From an uncultured Alphaproteobacteria bacterium (GTDB lineage: Bacteria > Pseudomonadota > Alphaproteobacteria > Rs-D84), in NCBI GenBank assembly GCA_946625925.1, contig CAMOTP010000002.1, forward strand, positions 1-35,806: a stretch of DNA of 35,806 nt, in the 5' to 3' direction. Position numbers and translations under genes: made by a program. The notes below the pieces were generated by a model, which saw only the letters and a program-made list of their open reading frames with translations, searched no databases and was not told where the DNA came from. Within the stretch, counting starts at the first letter, position 1. The number at the start of each line of letters is the position of its first letter. Of the stretch, positions 8,085 through 15,067 are shown in pieces.

Positions 8085-8861
8085 TCATTTACCCTTGTTT
8101 TTTCCAGAATAATCTTTCTTTTTTCCGCCACCAAATCTGCGATCGCGTCTAGAATATTCGTCCAGAATACCTTGCCATAATTTTTCTGATTTGACCAAAT
8201 CTGGCCAATGTTCTGGGACAAACAGCAATTCAGCATACGCCAATTTCCATAACAAGAAATTAGAAATACGACATTCATTACTGGTGCGAACCATCAAATC
8301 AATTGGCAATAAATCCCCAGTATCCATAAATGTTTCAAATGTTTCACGTGTGACATGTTCACCGTTGTCAATAGCAGCGTTTACAGCACGTACAATTTCA
8401 TCTTGACCGCCATAATTCAACGCAAACACAACAGTCCCATCAGTGTTTTCAGATGATTTTTCTTCTAATTCATCGCACAATTTTGCCAATTTTTTTGGCA
8501 ATCTATCACGTGAACCAATAACACGATAACGGATATTATGTTCCAAAGCATGTTTTAAATTTTTGTTTAATTCAGTATAAAATAAATCCATCAAGAAATT
8601 TACTTCTTCATCACTGCGATTCCAATTTTCCGTAGAGAAAATAAAAAACGTAATGGTCGTAACACCTTTTTTAATATACCAATCAACCATGTTTTCAAAA
8701 TTCGATATACCGGCCTGGTGACCTGCAAGTGGCGGTAAACCGCGATTTTCGGCCCATCTGCGATTGCCATCACAAATAAAAGCAATGTGTTGAGGAATTT
8801 TTTGAGGAACCACATCGTTTGTTTTTTTATCTTTCTTGAAAAATTTAAACATATTCGTCAC
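8085..8861 (-). CDS. uppS: Undecaprenyl diphosphate synthase (cis-prenyltransferase)
   Basis: A 258-aa cis-prenyltransferase that condenses isopentenyl diphosphate onto farnesyl diphosphate to make the C55 carrier for peptidoglycan and O-antigen. Motifs seen are IAFICDGNRRWA (catalytic Asp31), FSTENW near residue 75, LNYGG near 149 and the IPP-binding DLMVRTSNECRISNFLLW near 188-205. In the last, the usual RTGGE is RTSNE, an unusual variant of the loop. The N-terminus is extended by about 20 basic residues and the C-terminus ends in a lysine- and glycine-rich tail. AAGGTG lies six bases before the ATG. It is co-transcribed with frr and cdsA. Confidence 0.95.
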   Translation of the reverse strand: MTNMFKFFKKDKKTNDVVPQKIPQHIAFICDGNRRWAENRGLPPLAGHQAGISNFENMVDWYIKKGVTTITFFIFSTENWNRSDEEVNFLMDLFYTELNKNLKHALEHNIRYRVIGSRDRLPKKLAKLCDELEEKSSENTDGTVVFALNYGGQDEIVRAVNAAIDNGEHVTRETFETFMDTGDLLPIDLMVRTSNECRISNFLLWKLAYAELLFVPEHWPDLVKSEKLWQGILDEYSRRDRRFGGGKKKDYSGKNKGK

Positions 8862-8894
8862 CTTGTGTTATAAAATGTTAAGTTTTATACAGTT

Positions 8895-9455
8895 TTATAC
8901 GGACATAATATCTGCTTCTTTTTGTTTTGCCATCGCATCAACTTCTGCTGCACGAGAATCAAATACTTTTTGAATATCATCCTCGTATTTACGTTGATCG
9001 TCTTCGGAAATTTCTTTGTCGGTCACAGCACGTTTAATCTTGCCCATGGCATCCTGACGAATGTTGCGCATAGAAATCTTGGCTTCTTCGGCATATTTAC
9101 CAGCAACCTTGGTTAATTCTTTACGACGTTCTTCGGTAAGTGGTGGCATATTCAAACGAATAACTGCACCTGCGGTCATTGGATTTAATCCCAACCCAGA
9201 ATCACGAATTGCTTTTTCTACAGGACCAGCATTATTCATATCCCATACAGTCACGTTTAATGTCTGATTGTCTGGTGTTGAAACAGTTGCAACCTGGTTC
9301 AATGGAACTTCGGATCCATACACAGGAACCTTGACACCATCCAATAAATGAACAGATGCACGACCTGTACGTAAACCTGCGAATTCGTTTTGTAAAATTT
9401 CCAATGTTTGTGCGGTTTTTTGTTCAACCTCGGCCTTTAAATTTTGATAATCCAT
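8895..9455 (-). CDS. frr: Ribosome recycling factor
   Basis: RRF works with EF-G to split post-termination ribosomes. The 186-aa product fits the family length of about 185 and shows family sequence throughout, including FAGLRTGRAS near residue 28, and NMPPLTEERRKEL followed by NIRQDAMGKIKR in the three-helix bundle. The true start is the second of two close ATGs: AAGGAGA overlaps the upstream ATG (9461) but stands at ideal distance from 9455. It is the first gene of the frr-uppS-cdsA-rseP-bamA transcription unit. The usual upstream partners pyrH and tsf are absent; divergent tRNA genes lie there instead. Confidence 0.97.
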   Translation of the reverse strand: MDYQNLKAEVEQKTAQTLEILQNEFAGLRTGRASVHLLDGVKVPVYGSEVPLNQVATVSTPDNQTLNVTVWDMNNAGPVEKAIRDSGLGLNPMTAGAVIRLNMPPLTEERRKELTKVAGKYAEEAKISMRNIRQDAMGKIKRAVTDKEISEDDQRKYEDDIQKVFDSRAAEVDAMAKQKEADIMSV

Positions 9456-9479
9456 AAACATCTCCTTATATGTAAAATT

Positions 9480-9509
9480 AGATTAGCAAAAATATTTGAC
9501 ATTTGGCAA
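9480..9509 (-). promoter_or_regulatory. Predicted promoter of the frr-bamA cluster
   Basis: Minus-strand TTGCCA (9504-9509), 18-base spacer, extended TGC-TAATCT (-10 at 9480-9485). It is face-to-face with, and overlaps, the tRNA promoter on the other strand, so the two probably compete for polymerase. Confidence 0.55.
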
Positions 9510-9524
9510 GAAGAAATATAGAAT
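9496..9524 (+). promoter_or_regulatory. Near-consensus promoter of the tRNA-Ala/tRNA-His operon
   Basis: TTGACA (9496-9501), 17-base spacer, TAGAAT (9519-9524). Transcription would start near 9531, about 8 bases before the mature tRNA-Ala end. A perfect -35 fits the high expression of tRNA genes. Confidence 0.8.
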
Positions 9525-9538
9525 ATGTTTGCTCAAGT

Positions 9539-9614
9539 GGGGTTGTAGCTCAGTTGGTAGAGCACTTGCATGGCATGCAAGGGGTCGTCAGTTCGAGTCT
9601 GATCAGCTCCACCA
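9539..9614 (+). tRNA. tRNA-Ala (anticodon GGC)
   Basis: 76 bases including an encoded CCA. The cloverleaf closes fully: acceptor GGGGTTG pairs with CAGCTCC with two G-U wobbles, the anticodon loop is ATGGCAT and the T arm carries GTTCGAGTC. The G3-U70 pair, the main identity element for alanyl-tRNA synthetase, is present and confirms the call. It reads GCC and GCU codons. It is co-transcribed with tRNA-His 17 bases downstream. Confidence 0.97.
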
Positions 9615-9631
9615 GGTTTCATAAAGTTTAT

Positions 9632-9708
9632 GGCGGGCGTAGCTCAGTTGGTAGAGCATCGGTTTGTGGTACCGAGTGTCGCCGGTTCGAGCCCGGTCGC
9701 CCGCCCCA
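9632..9708 (+). tRNA. tRNA-His (anticodon GTG)
   Basis: 77 bases including CCA. The acceptor GCGGGCG pairs with CGCCCGC. The extra 5' G (G-1) faces discriminator C73, the defining feature of tRNA-His and the key identity element for histidyl-tRNA synthetase. The anticodon loop is TTGTGGT. G-1 is encoded in the DNA, as is usual in bacteria. Confidence 0.97.
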
Positions 9709-9717
9709 TAAAGTTTT

Positions 9718-9744
9718 CCCCCACGAAAAGTGGGGGTATTTTTA
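9718..9744 (+). terminator. Rho-independent terminator of the tRNA operon
   Basis: A 7-bp stem CCCCCAC/GTGGGGG (9718-9724, 9730-9736) with loop GAAAA and a T-rich tail, ten bases after the tRNA-His CCA. Confidence 0.9.
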
Positions 9745-9844
9745 TCAAACCAATTTCCGATAATATCAGAATATTTTATCCTGTTTGTTCGTCAGATAGA
9801 TAAAAACGCCCACACACATTTTATGGTAAAATTGAATCAAACGA

Positions 9845-9873
9845 TTGACTTAAATAAAACATAATGATATTAT
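9845..9873 (+). promoter_or_regulatory. Predicted promoter of the thioesterase/TetR pair
   Basis: TTGACT (9845-9850), 17-base spacer, TATTAT (9868-9873), ending 34 bases before the thioesterase ATG. Apart from this and the tRNA terminator I see nothing else in 9745-9907. Confidence 0.6.
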
Positions 9874-9907
9874 ATGCTGGTCTAATAAATGGAAAGGGCT
9901 TAATAAA

Positions 9908-10612
9908 ATGAAACTGATAAAAAAAGACAGATTGCAATACGGTTTATGCGATGTTAATGCAAACATATCTATGCTGGGGGCATTTCAGTTAATAGAAAAC
10001 GCGAGTACCGAAATGATGGGGATACTAAAACTTGATGGTGAAACCTGTTTACGTGAATATGGCGGAATGTGGGTATATGTCCGCAATCGTATTGAATTTC
10101 GCGAAAAAATGCACTGGCTGGACGAATATACGATTGAATCTTATATATCTTCAATTGGTGGTGCAAAATTGAAAATAGACACAATTATAAAAACTAATGG
10201 AAAAATTGCGGTTGCATCACGTGCAGAATTGTGTGCACTAGACAAAGAAACCGGTAAAATTCGTCGCACAGCCACAGTTGGTATCAATGAAAAAATTATC
10301 GCAGAACCAACAGAAACAGACGTAGTATTTGAAGGATTTAATTATCCCTTGTCTAAATTGATTGATACTGTTGTTATACGCAGTTCTGATATTGATTTTA
10401 ATAAACACACCAACAATATTGCCTATGTAAAATATATCTGCAATCAATATAATACACCGGAACGTGCCAAAATACCTATTAAGGCAATTGAAATTCAATA
10501 TGTAAATCAAACATTTGAAGGCGATACATTGGAAATTTATCGTTGTCAGGATAACGTGTTTTCTATTCAAAGTAACGGCAAAACAATTGTTAATTGCATA
10601 ATCAATATCTGA
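9908..10612 (+). CDS. Acyl-ACP thioesterase (double hotdog fold)
   Basis: A 234-aa protein of the bacterial acyl-ACP thioesterase family, which releases free fatty acids from acyl carrier protein in the cytoplasm. The N-terminal hotdog half covers about residues 1-130. The second half (about 150-234) begins with RSSDIDFNKHTNNIAYVKY, giving the family's conserved N-x-H-x-N-N-x-x-Y (Asn165, His167, Asn169, Asn170, Tyr173) that includes the catalytic Asn/His. AAAGGG precedes the ATG. A TetR regulator follows on the same strand 68 bases later. Chain-length specificity cannot be read from sequence alone. Confidence 0.85.
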   Translation: MKLIKKDRLQYGLCDVNANISMLGAFQLIENASTEMMGILKLDGETCLREYGGMWVYVRNRIEFREKMHWLDEYTIESYISSIGGAKLKIDTIIKTNGKIAVASRAELCALDKETGKIRRTATVGINEKIIAEPTETDVVFEGFNYPLSKLIDTVVIRSSDIDFNKHTNNIAYVKYICNQYNTPERAKIPIKAIEIQYVNQTFEGDTLEIYRCQDNVFSIQSNGKTIVNCIINI

Positions 10613-10680
10613 TGTGTTTTGCCAAAATATTGACTTTGCATGATGATAGTATAATAATCAGCAGTAAGAAAGGTTTTTAC

Positions 10681-11274
10681 ATGACATCAACAAAAGAAAA
10701 ATTGCTAGCAAGTGCAACACAAATGTTTGCAGAGCATGGATTTGATGGTGTGTCTACGCGTGATTTGGTGACTATATCCATGGTAAACCTGTGTTCTATC
10801 AATTATTATTTTGGTTCCAAAAAAAAATTATACGATGCGGTTATTGATAACATTGTGGATAATATCAAGGAAAACCTTATTACGAAAATAGATGAATATA
10901 AATCTCAAAATATCCCAGCCATAGATAAAATAACTTTTATAATCAGTGAATTTTTTGATTATTTGTTTTCGAACAAAATATCAAATTCGATGGTTATGAT
11001 TTTATTTCGTGAATTGTTAAACACAAATACTGGCGAAGATAGAATATATAATGAAGTAATGGAACCCATAAAACAAAGTTTTGTAAATTTGATAATCGAT
11101 GCAACCGGTGCTGATAAACAAACAGCATATATCACAGCCCAATGCCTTTTCAGTCATCCTATATCTTTTCGATTGTTGCAAAACAAAGAAAAGTATTCTC
11201 AAAACTTTTTACAAAAAACGAAACAGCAGTTGGTTGAAAATTGCAAAATTCTGTTAATGCCCCATAAAGCCTAA
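10681..11274 (+). CDS. TetR/AcrR family transcriptional regulator
   Basis: The 197-aa product has an N-terminal helix-turn-helix of the TetR type: ATQMFAEHGFDGVSTRDLV, then the recognition part and INYYFGSKKKLYDAVIDN (about residues 12-58). The remaining helical domain resembles the ligand/dimer domain of CecR-like members. The turn reads SMVNLCSI where most relatives have a Gly-Val motif. ATG 10681 is preceded by AAGAAAGG; an upstream in-frame start (10594) would overlap the thioesterase gene and lacks a ribosome binding site. Its target is unknown. The neighbouring thioesterase gene, and the convergent flavodoxin/hydrolase operon, are the obvious candidates. Confidence 0.9.
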   Translation: MTSTKEKLLASATQMFAEHGFDGVSTRDLVTISMVNLCSINYYFGSKKKLYDAVIDNIVDNIKENLITKIDEYKSQNIPAIDKITFIISEFFDYLFSNKISNSMVMILFRELLNTNTGEDRIYNEVMEPIKQSFVNLIIDATGADKQTAYITAQCLFSHPISFRLLQNKEKYSQNFLQKTKQQLVENCKILLMPHKA

Positions 11275-11321
11275 AAGGCAAATTATCAGGATACAATTAC
11301 GTTATTTGTTTTTTTTATAAA

Positions 11322-11663
11322 CTAGGTCAGTTTATATGACATTTCTATTAAATTTTGTATATTTTTTAACGGTATTGTTCCGTCCAATAATACAGTAATC
11401 CAATGATTTTTGTTCATATGATATGCTGGTAAAACGCCTTTTACACCACGAAAGAATTCCGTATCATTTGTTTTCAAATTTATAATATCAATATCGCCAT
11501 CACCAGACAGTTTTAATATACTGCGTGGAACGGTTCCTATTAATGCAAACCATTTATTATTGTCGTGATGCCGAAAAATACAATAAGTCGGATAACGCTT
11601 CCACAGATATTCCGGGGAAGCGTTATATTTGTTATTTATAAATTTTATAATTTTTTGTTTCAT
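11322..11663 (-). CDS. MmcQ/YjbR family protein
   Basis: This 113-aa protein matches the YjbR/MmcQ family, a small cytoplasmic fold related to double-winged DNA-binding domains whose function is unclear. The core shows the family pattern: KWFALIGTVPRS in the middle and KNHWITVLLDGTIPLKNIQNLIEMSYKL at the end (the second segment shown here spans about residues 83-112). The ATG overlaps the stop of the alpha/beta hydrolase as TAATG. It is the last gene of the GNAT-flavodoxin-hydrolase unit and converges with the TetR gene across 47 bases that hold no strong terminator. Confidence 0.8.
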   Translation of the reverse strand: MKQKIIKFINNKYNASPEYLWKRYPTYCIFRHHDNNKWFALIGTVPRSILKLSGDGDIDIINLKTNDTEFFRGVKGVLPAYHMNKNHWITVLLDGTIPLKNIQNLIEMSYKLT

Positions 11664-12685
11664 TATTTCAAATTAGTCTTAAAGAACTGTTCCAATTTGT
11701 CAAATGGTATTACTTCCATATTGTCATACAAATCAACATGACTTGCGCCTGGAATAATCATCAATTCCTTGTTATCGCCAGTCAATTTTGCAAAAGCACC
11801 TTCGCTGAAATAACGGCTGTGTGCTTTTTCGCCATGTATCAACAATACCGGTGTGCGAATTTCATGTGCATATTGTAATAATGGCATATTAATAAATGAC
11901 AAAGAACTTGTTTTATTCCATCCGCCATTTGAATTCAAAGAACGTTTATGATATCCGCGTGGTGTTTTGTAATATGCATAATAATCTTTCACAAATTGTG
12001 GGGCATCTTCTGGTAATGGATCAACCACACCGCCAGCCAAATCATATTTTCCGTTTTTGTAATCTATTGTACGTTGTTCGTTTAATGCTTTTTTGTTTGC
12101 AAAACGAGCATCTGCATTATCGTCTGCATCAAAATATCCGTTTGCAGAAATACGTGTCATATCATACATTGTTGATGCAACAGTTGCCTTGATACGTGTA
12201 TCCATTGCTGCGGCATTTATTGCCATTCCACCCCAACCACAGATACCGATTATACCGATTTTATCGGCATCAACATCTGCACGATTACTCAGATAATCGA
12301 CCGCCGCAGAAAAATCTTCGGTATTGATATCAGGTGATGCAACATAACGAACATTGCCACCACTTTCGCCAGTAAACGATGGATCAAATGCCAATGTAAT
12401 AAAACCGCGTGCCGCCATTTCTTGGGCATACAGACCAGACGATTGTTCTTTAACTGCACCAAAAGGCCCAGATACTGCAATTGCGGGCATCTTGTCAGCA
12501 GTTTTCTTTTTTGGCATATATAAATCGCCAGTTAATTCAATTCCATATCTGTTGTGAAAATGTACTTTTTGTGTGACAACATTTGGATTTTTTGGAAATA
12601 CATTATCCCATTTATTACATGGAAAAAGTAAGCAACCTAAAATTCCCAACACCGCTATAATTATTAATATAATTGTCCATTTCAT
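11663..12685 (-). CDS. Membrane-anchored alpha/beta hydrolase with cysteine nucleophile elbow
   Basis: A 340-aa alpha/beta hydrolase with an N-terminal hydrophobic segment (about 3-22) that either anchors it or acts as a signal; ILGC at 15-18 is a weak lipobox candidate. The nucleophile elbow reads GICGWGG, with Cys149 where most esterases have Ser, as in dienelactone-hydrolase-type enzymes. The late motifs LLIHGEKAHSRYF and IIPGASHVDLYD supply the likely acid loop and catalytic His. The whole pattern, including the PRGYHKRSLNSNGGW segment, belongs to a conserved uncharacterised family often found beside flavodoxin genes. The substrate is unknown. It follows the flavodoxin gene by 32 bases and overlaps the YjbR gene. 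Confidence 0.85.
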   Translation of the reverse strand: MKWTIILIIIAVLGILGCLLFPCNKWDNVFPKNPNVVTQKVHFHNRYGIELTGDLYMPKKKTADKMPAIAVSGPFGAVKEQSSGLYAQEMAARGFITLAFDPSFTGESGGNVRYVASPDINTEDFSAAVDYLSNRADVDADKIGIIGICGWGGMAINAAAMDTRIKATVASTMYDMTRISANGYFDADDNADARFANKKALNEQRTIDYKNGKYDLAGGVVDPLPEDAPQFVKDYYAYYKTPRGYHKRSLNSNGGWNKTSSLSFINMPLLQYAHEIRTPVLLIHGEKAHSRYFSEGAFAKLTGDNKELMIIPGASHVDLYDNMEVIPFDKLEQFFKTNLK

Positions 12686-12717
12686 GTTAAACTCCCTGTG
12701 GTTATATTGTGATTTAT

Positions 12718-13272
12718 TTACATTTGTTCATCAGCCCAATTTTTTAATTCTTCTGGGGTAACATCGGTTGAAAAACGTTTGCCAACCATAACTTTTGCAT
12801 TCGGTGCTAATGACTGCAAATTTGCACCATAATCACCGATACCACTGCTGCCCGATGTGGCAAATGGTATAACTGTTTTGCCAGCAAAATTATAACTTTC
12901 AATAAACGTATCCATAATGGACGGTTCGCGTCCCCACCAAATCGGTGAACCAACAAATACAATTTTGTATTGTGATATGTCTTCTATTTTTGATGCGATT
13001 GCCGGTCTGGAATTTCTGTCGCCCATTTCCACAGATGAACGACTTTTATCATTTTGCCAATTCAAATCATCAGATGTATATGGTTGTTCCGGAACAATTT
13101 CAAACAAATCAGCCCCAATTGCTGTTGCAAGTTTGTCAGCCACAGATTTTGTATTACCGGTGGCACTGAAATATGCAACCAATATTTTATCATTTGTCAT
13201 ATTTGTTTCCTCGGCTTTTGCATTTGTAAATATTGCACACACCAACATTAAAACAGATAATATTTTTTTCAT
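12718..13272 (-). CDS. Exported flavodoxin-like protein
   Basis: A 184-aa flavodoxin-fold protein preceded by a signal peptide (about 1-20, cleavage after NAKA). The mature domain begins KILVAYFSATGNTKSVADKLA, whose S-x-T-G-N-T loop is the FMN phosphate-binding site, and has VFVGSPIWWGREP near residue 98, the usual isoalloxazine loop with Trp. Classical flavodoxins are cytoplasmic electron carriers, so the signal peptide is notable and would place this one in the periplasm. I chose ATG 13272, which has AAAGGAA at good distance; an in-frame start at 13311 would add residues before the signal sequence. Its likely partner is the adjacent hydrolase. Confidence 0.88.
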   Translation of the reverse strand: MKKILSVLMLVCAIFTNAKAEETNMTNDKILVAYFSATGNTKSVADKLATAIGADLFEIVPEQPYTSDDLNWQNDKSRSSVEMGDRNSRPAIASKIEDISQYKIVFVGSPIWWGREPSIMDTFIESYNFAGKTVIPFATSGSSGIGDYGANLQSLAPNAKVMVGKRFSTDVTPEELKNWADEQM

Positions 13273-13341
13273 AACATTTCCTTTCGTATGAAAAGCATAC
13301 AGAATGTGCACAATTTTTGCAAGTTAATAAAAAGGAATTTT

Positions 13342-14067
13342 TTATTTGATTTTTTCTAATGTTTTTAACAATTCATCACGATATGGTTTTGACTGACTTA
13401 ATGGAATATTATAGTTTGCCCATATTTTTTTTGTGCCGTCTTTTGTGCGTGTTGTAACGGCATCTATTTCGCGGTTTTCGTTTATATGCACAAAAATAGG
13501 TTGATATTTGCTTTGTTTCAATGCCATCGTATCCACAGGAATATCCATTTTAATTTTCAAATCTTTTTTCACCCATTGAAATACCGGAACGATACTGTTT
13601 GTCGTTGGCGACAATTCTTTTTCCATATCCACAAATTCTTCATAACCGTTTTTCAGTTTATAAAAATCAACTGCTTCCTTCAACGCAGAAAGGCTCATTT
13701 TTGTCGCAAATATAGTTGCACTTTGTTCTGCGGCCTTTAACAGTTGTGTTCCAATACCGCAACGATGATATTTTGGTAATACATATAACCGTTCCAGATA
13801 CATTTCATTTGGTTCATAAAAACACCCAAATGTAAAACCAATCATTTGCGTGTTATTATATGCACCAAAGGCAAAATTATGTTTGTTTTCAGGCAAAGAT
13901 TCCTTAAAAACGCCTATACGGTCTTTGATGATAGGTTGTGTTGGGTACGATAATCCGTATAATTCTGTATCGCACGTTGATTCAATGCGTACAAAGTCCT
14001 CCCACACACCTGGTGCAGTCTGATTAAATATAGGTACAATATTAAAATCTAATTTCTGTTTTGCCAT
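13342..14067 (-). CDS. GNAT family N-acetyltransferase with C-terminal extension
   Basis: The first 160 residues are a GNAT domain. The acetyl-CoA motif A is MYLERLYVLPKYHRCGIGTQLL (quoted here only to show R-C-G-I-G, near residues 89-110), preceded by a beta-bulge strand MIGFTFG. A C-terminal extension of about 80 residues (VDIPVDTM onwards, with KPYRDELLKTLEKIK at the end) is not part of the core fold and I do not recognise it. The substrate is unknown. No Shine-Dalgarno precedes the ATG; a promoter at 14075-14102 would start transcription at or within two bases of it, so the message may be leaderless. It heads a four-gene unit. Confidence 0.85.
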   Translation of the reverse strand: MAKQKLDFNIVPIFNQTAPGVWEDFVRIESTCDTELYGLSYPTQPIIKDRIGVFKESLPENKHNFAFGAYNNTQMIGFTFGCFYEPNEMYLERLYVLPKYHRCGIGTQLLKAAEQSATIFATKMSLSALKEAVDFYKLKNGYEEFVDMEKELSPTTNSIVPVFQWVKKDLKIKMDIPVDTMALKQSKYQPIFVHINENREIDAVTTRTKDGTKKIWANYNIPLSQSKPYRDELLKTLEKIK

Positions 14068-14074
14068 GTGCCAC

Positions 14075-14102
14075 AGTGTACTATTGTTTTTTTCTTTGTC
14101 AA
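14075..14102 (-). promoter_or_regulatory. Predicted leaderless promoter of the GNAT-flavodoxin unit
   Basis: Minus-strand TTGACA (14097-14102), 16-base spacer, TACACT (14075-14080). Only seven bases separate the -10 from the GNAT start codon, so transcription should begin at or beside the A of the ATG. Confidence 0.6.
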
Positions 14103-14117
14103 TTCATGTAAAATAAA

Positions 14118-14144
14118 AAACGCCCGATTTTCTCGGGCATTTTT
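14118..14144 (-). terminator. Rho-independent terminator of the 265-aa membrane protein gene
   Basis: Stem GCCCGA/TCGGGC (14122-14127, 14133-14138) with a 5-base loop and A/T runs on both sides. It lies 18 bases past the membrane protein stop and can act in both directions. Confidence 0.85.
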
Positions 14145-14161
14145 TCAAGAATGTAATATTT

Positions 14162-14959
14162 TTATTTTGCTTTGTTTTTGCCTTCGACTGCATCCGCAAT
14201 ACGGAACAAAGACATGCACAAATCTAACACAAAATAATAACCCAAGAATACAAAATAACCAATCAAAGGTAACAATGCGCTATACAACAATGTATAAACA
14301 AATGTTAACAATGTCAGTTTTGGAATTGTATGTGTGATAAATGCCAAATCAATACCATTTGCCACAGATAACAACATGGCAACACCAAATGCAAATGGAA
14401 CCAAACGGTATGATGCCTTGATAAGCAACGCAGTAATAGCAATCAAACTTTGCGCTGGTGTGGCAGAATCTTGTACACTAACATTTAACATTTTTGTAGG
14501 TGCCAAGAACATAACAGCCAAATACAATGTTAATCCGCATACGACCAAAGAAGACAAAGCAAAGATAACATGCCCCATGCAAATTGTCACAAGTGCAACA
14601 ATACCGCTTATCAATGCTATGATGCCGGACAGAAATGCCAGCACATCCAAAAATGCGCCATTTACGATATGGGTTTTGGCCTGGTCAATAGAAGGTTTAA
14701 CATATTCCAACATTTTGTCGGCAATATATCCCGAAATAAGACATACGACAACAAAGCCCAAAGCCACCACCGCAGCAGAACCAAACATAGCATCCAATCC
14801 TGTGGCATATTTACAACAAAAAGCAATGCCTAAAATTGGGAAAATGCCATACAAACAAACCAAACCAAATTTTTCAGCAAAATTTTCACTGCGTCTGAAA
14901 AATTCCAGCAGTTTATTGCCTTTTAACAGGTTCAGTCCTTTATCAAACAGTTTTTTCAT
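14162..14959 (-). CDS. Polytopic membrane protein, function unknown
   Basis: A 265-aa protein with a basic, soluble N-terminus (about 30 residues) and six or so hydrophobic segments, near residues 33-50, 58-80, 104-128, 130-152, 188-205 and 215-245. A charged loop (YVKPSIDQAKTH) lies after the second. It ends in a short charged tail. I recognise no family and see no catalytic motif. It has its own promoter-like sequence, an AAGGAG before the ATG and a terminator, so it is a single-gene unit expressed separately from rne and the GNAT operon. Possible roles (transport, envelope structure) are open. Confidence 0.8.
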   Translation of the reverse strand: MKKLFDKGLNLLKGNKLLEFFRRSENFAEKFGLVCLYGIFPILGIAFCCKYATGLDAMFGSAAVVALGFVVVCLISGYIADKMLEYVKPSIDQAKTHIVNGAFLDVLAFLSGIIALISGIVALVTICMGHVIFALSSLVVCGLTLYLAVMFLAPTKMLNVSVQDSATPAQSLIAITALLIKASYRLVPFAFGVAMLLSVANGIDLAFITHTIPKLTLLTFVYTLLYSALLPLIGYFVFLGYYFVLDLCMSLFRIADAVEGKNKAK

Positions 14960-14988
14960 TTTTACTCCTTTTTTATTTCATACTTTGA

Positions 14989-15017
14989 TTTTAACACTAA
15001 GTAAAAAAATAAATCAA
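14989..15017 (-). promoter_or_regulatory. Possible promoter of the 265-aa membrane protein gene
   Basis: Minus-strand TTGATT (15012-15017), 17-base spacer, TTAAAA (14989-14994). The spacing is right but the -10 is weak. It lies between the rne terminator and the gene's Shine-Dalgarno. Confidence 0.35.
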
Positions 15018-15031
15018 TGAATAAATTACAT

Positions 15032-15059
15032 AAAAAAACACCCGGTTTTTCAACCGGGT
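15032..15059 (-). terminator. Rho-independent terminator of rne
   Basis: An 8-bp perfect stem ACCCGGTT/AACCGGGT (15040-15047, 15052-15059) with loop TTTC, followed on the minus strand by a run of T. It starts 9 bases after the rne stop. Confidence 0.9.
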
Positions 15060-15067
15060 AATTTCGA

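Noticed and set aside
11274..11321. GCC-TAAAA-GGC as a terminator between the TetR and YjbR genes
   Set aside because: Only a 3-bp stem and no adjacent T-run; too weak to report.
14334..15020. Long plus-strand open frame (228 codons) opposite the 265-aa membrane protein
   Set aside because: It is the exact antisense of a gene with promoter, Shine-Dalgarno and terminator. Its own product has no domain pattern and no ribosome binding site.
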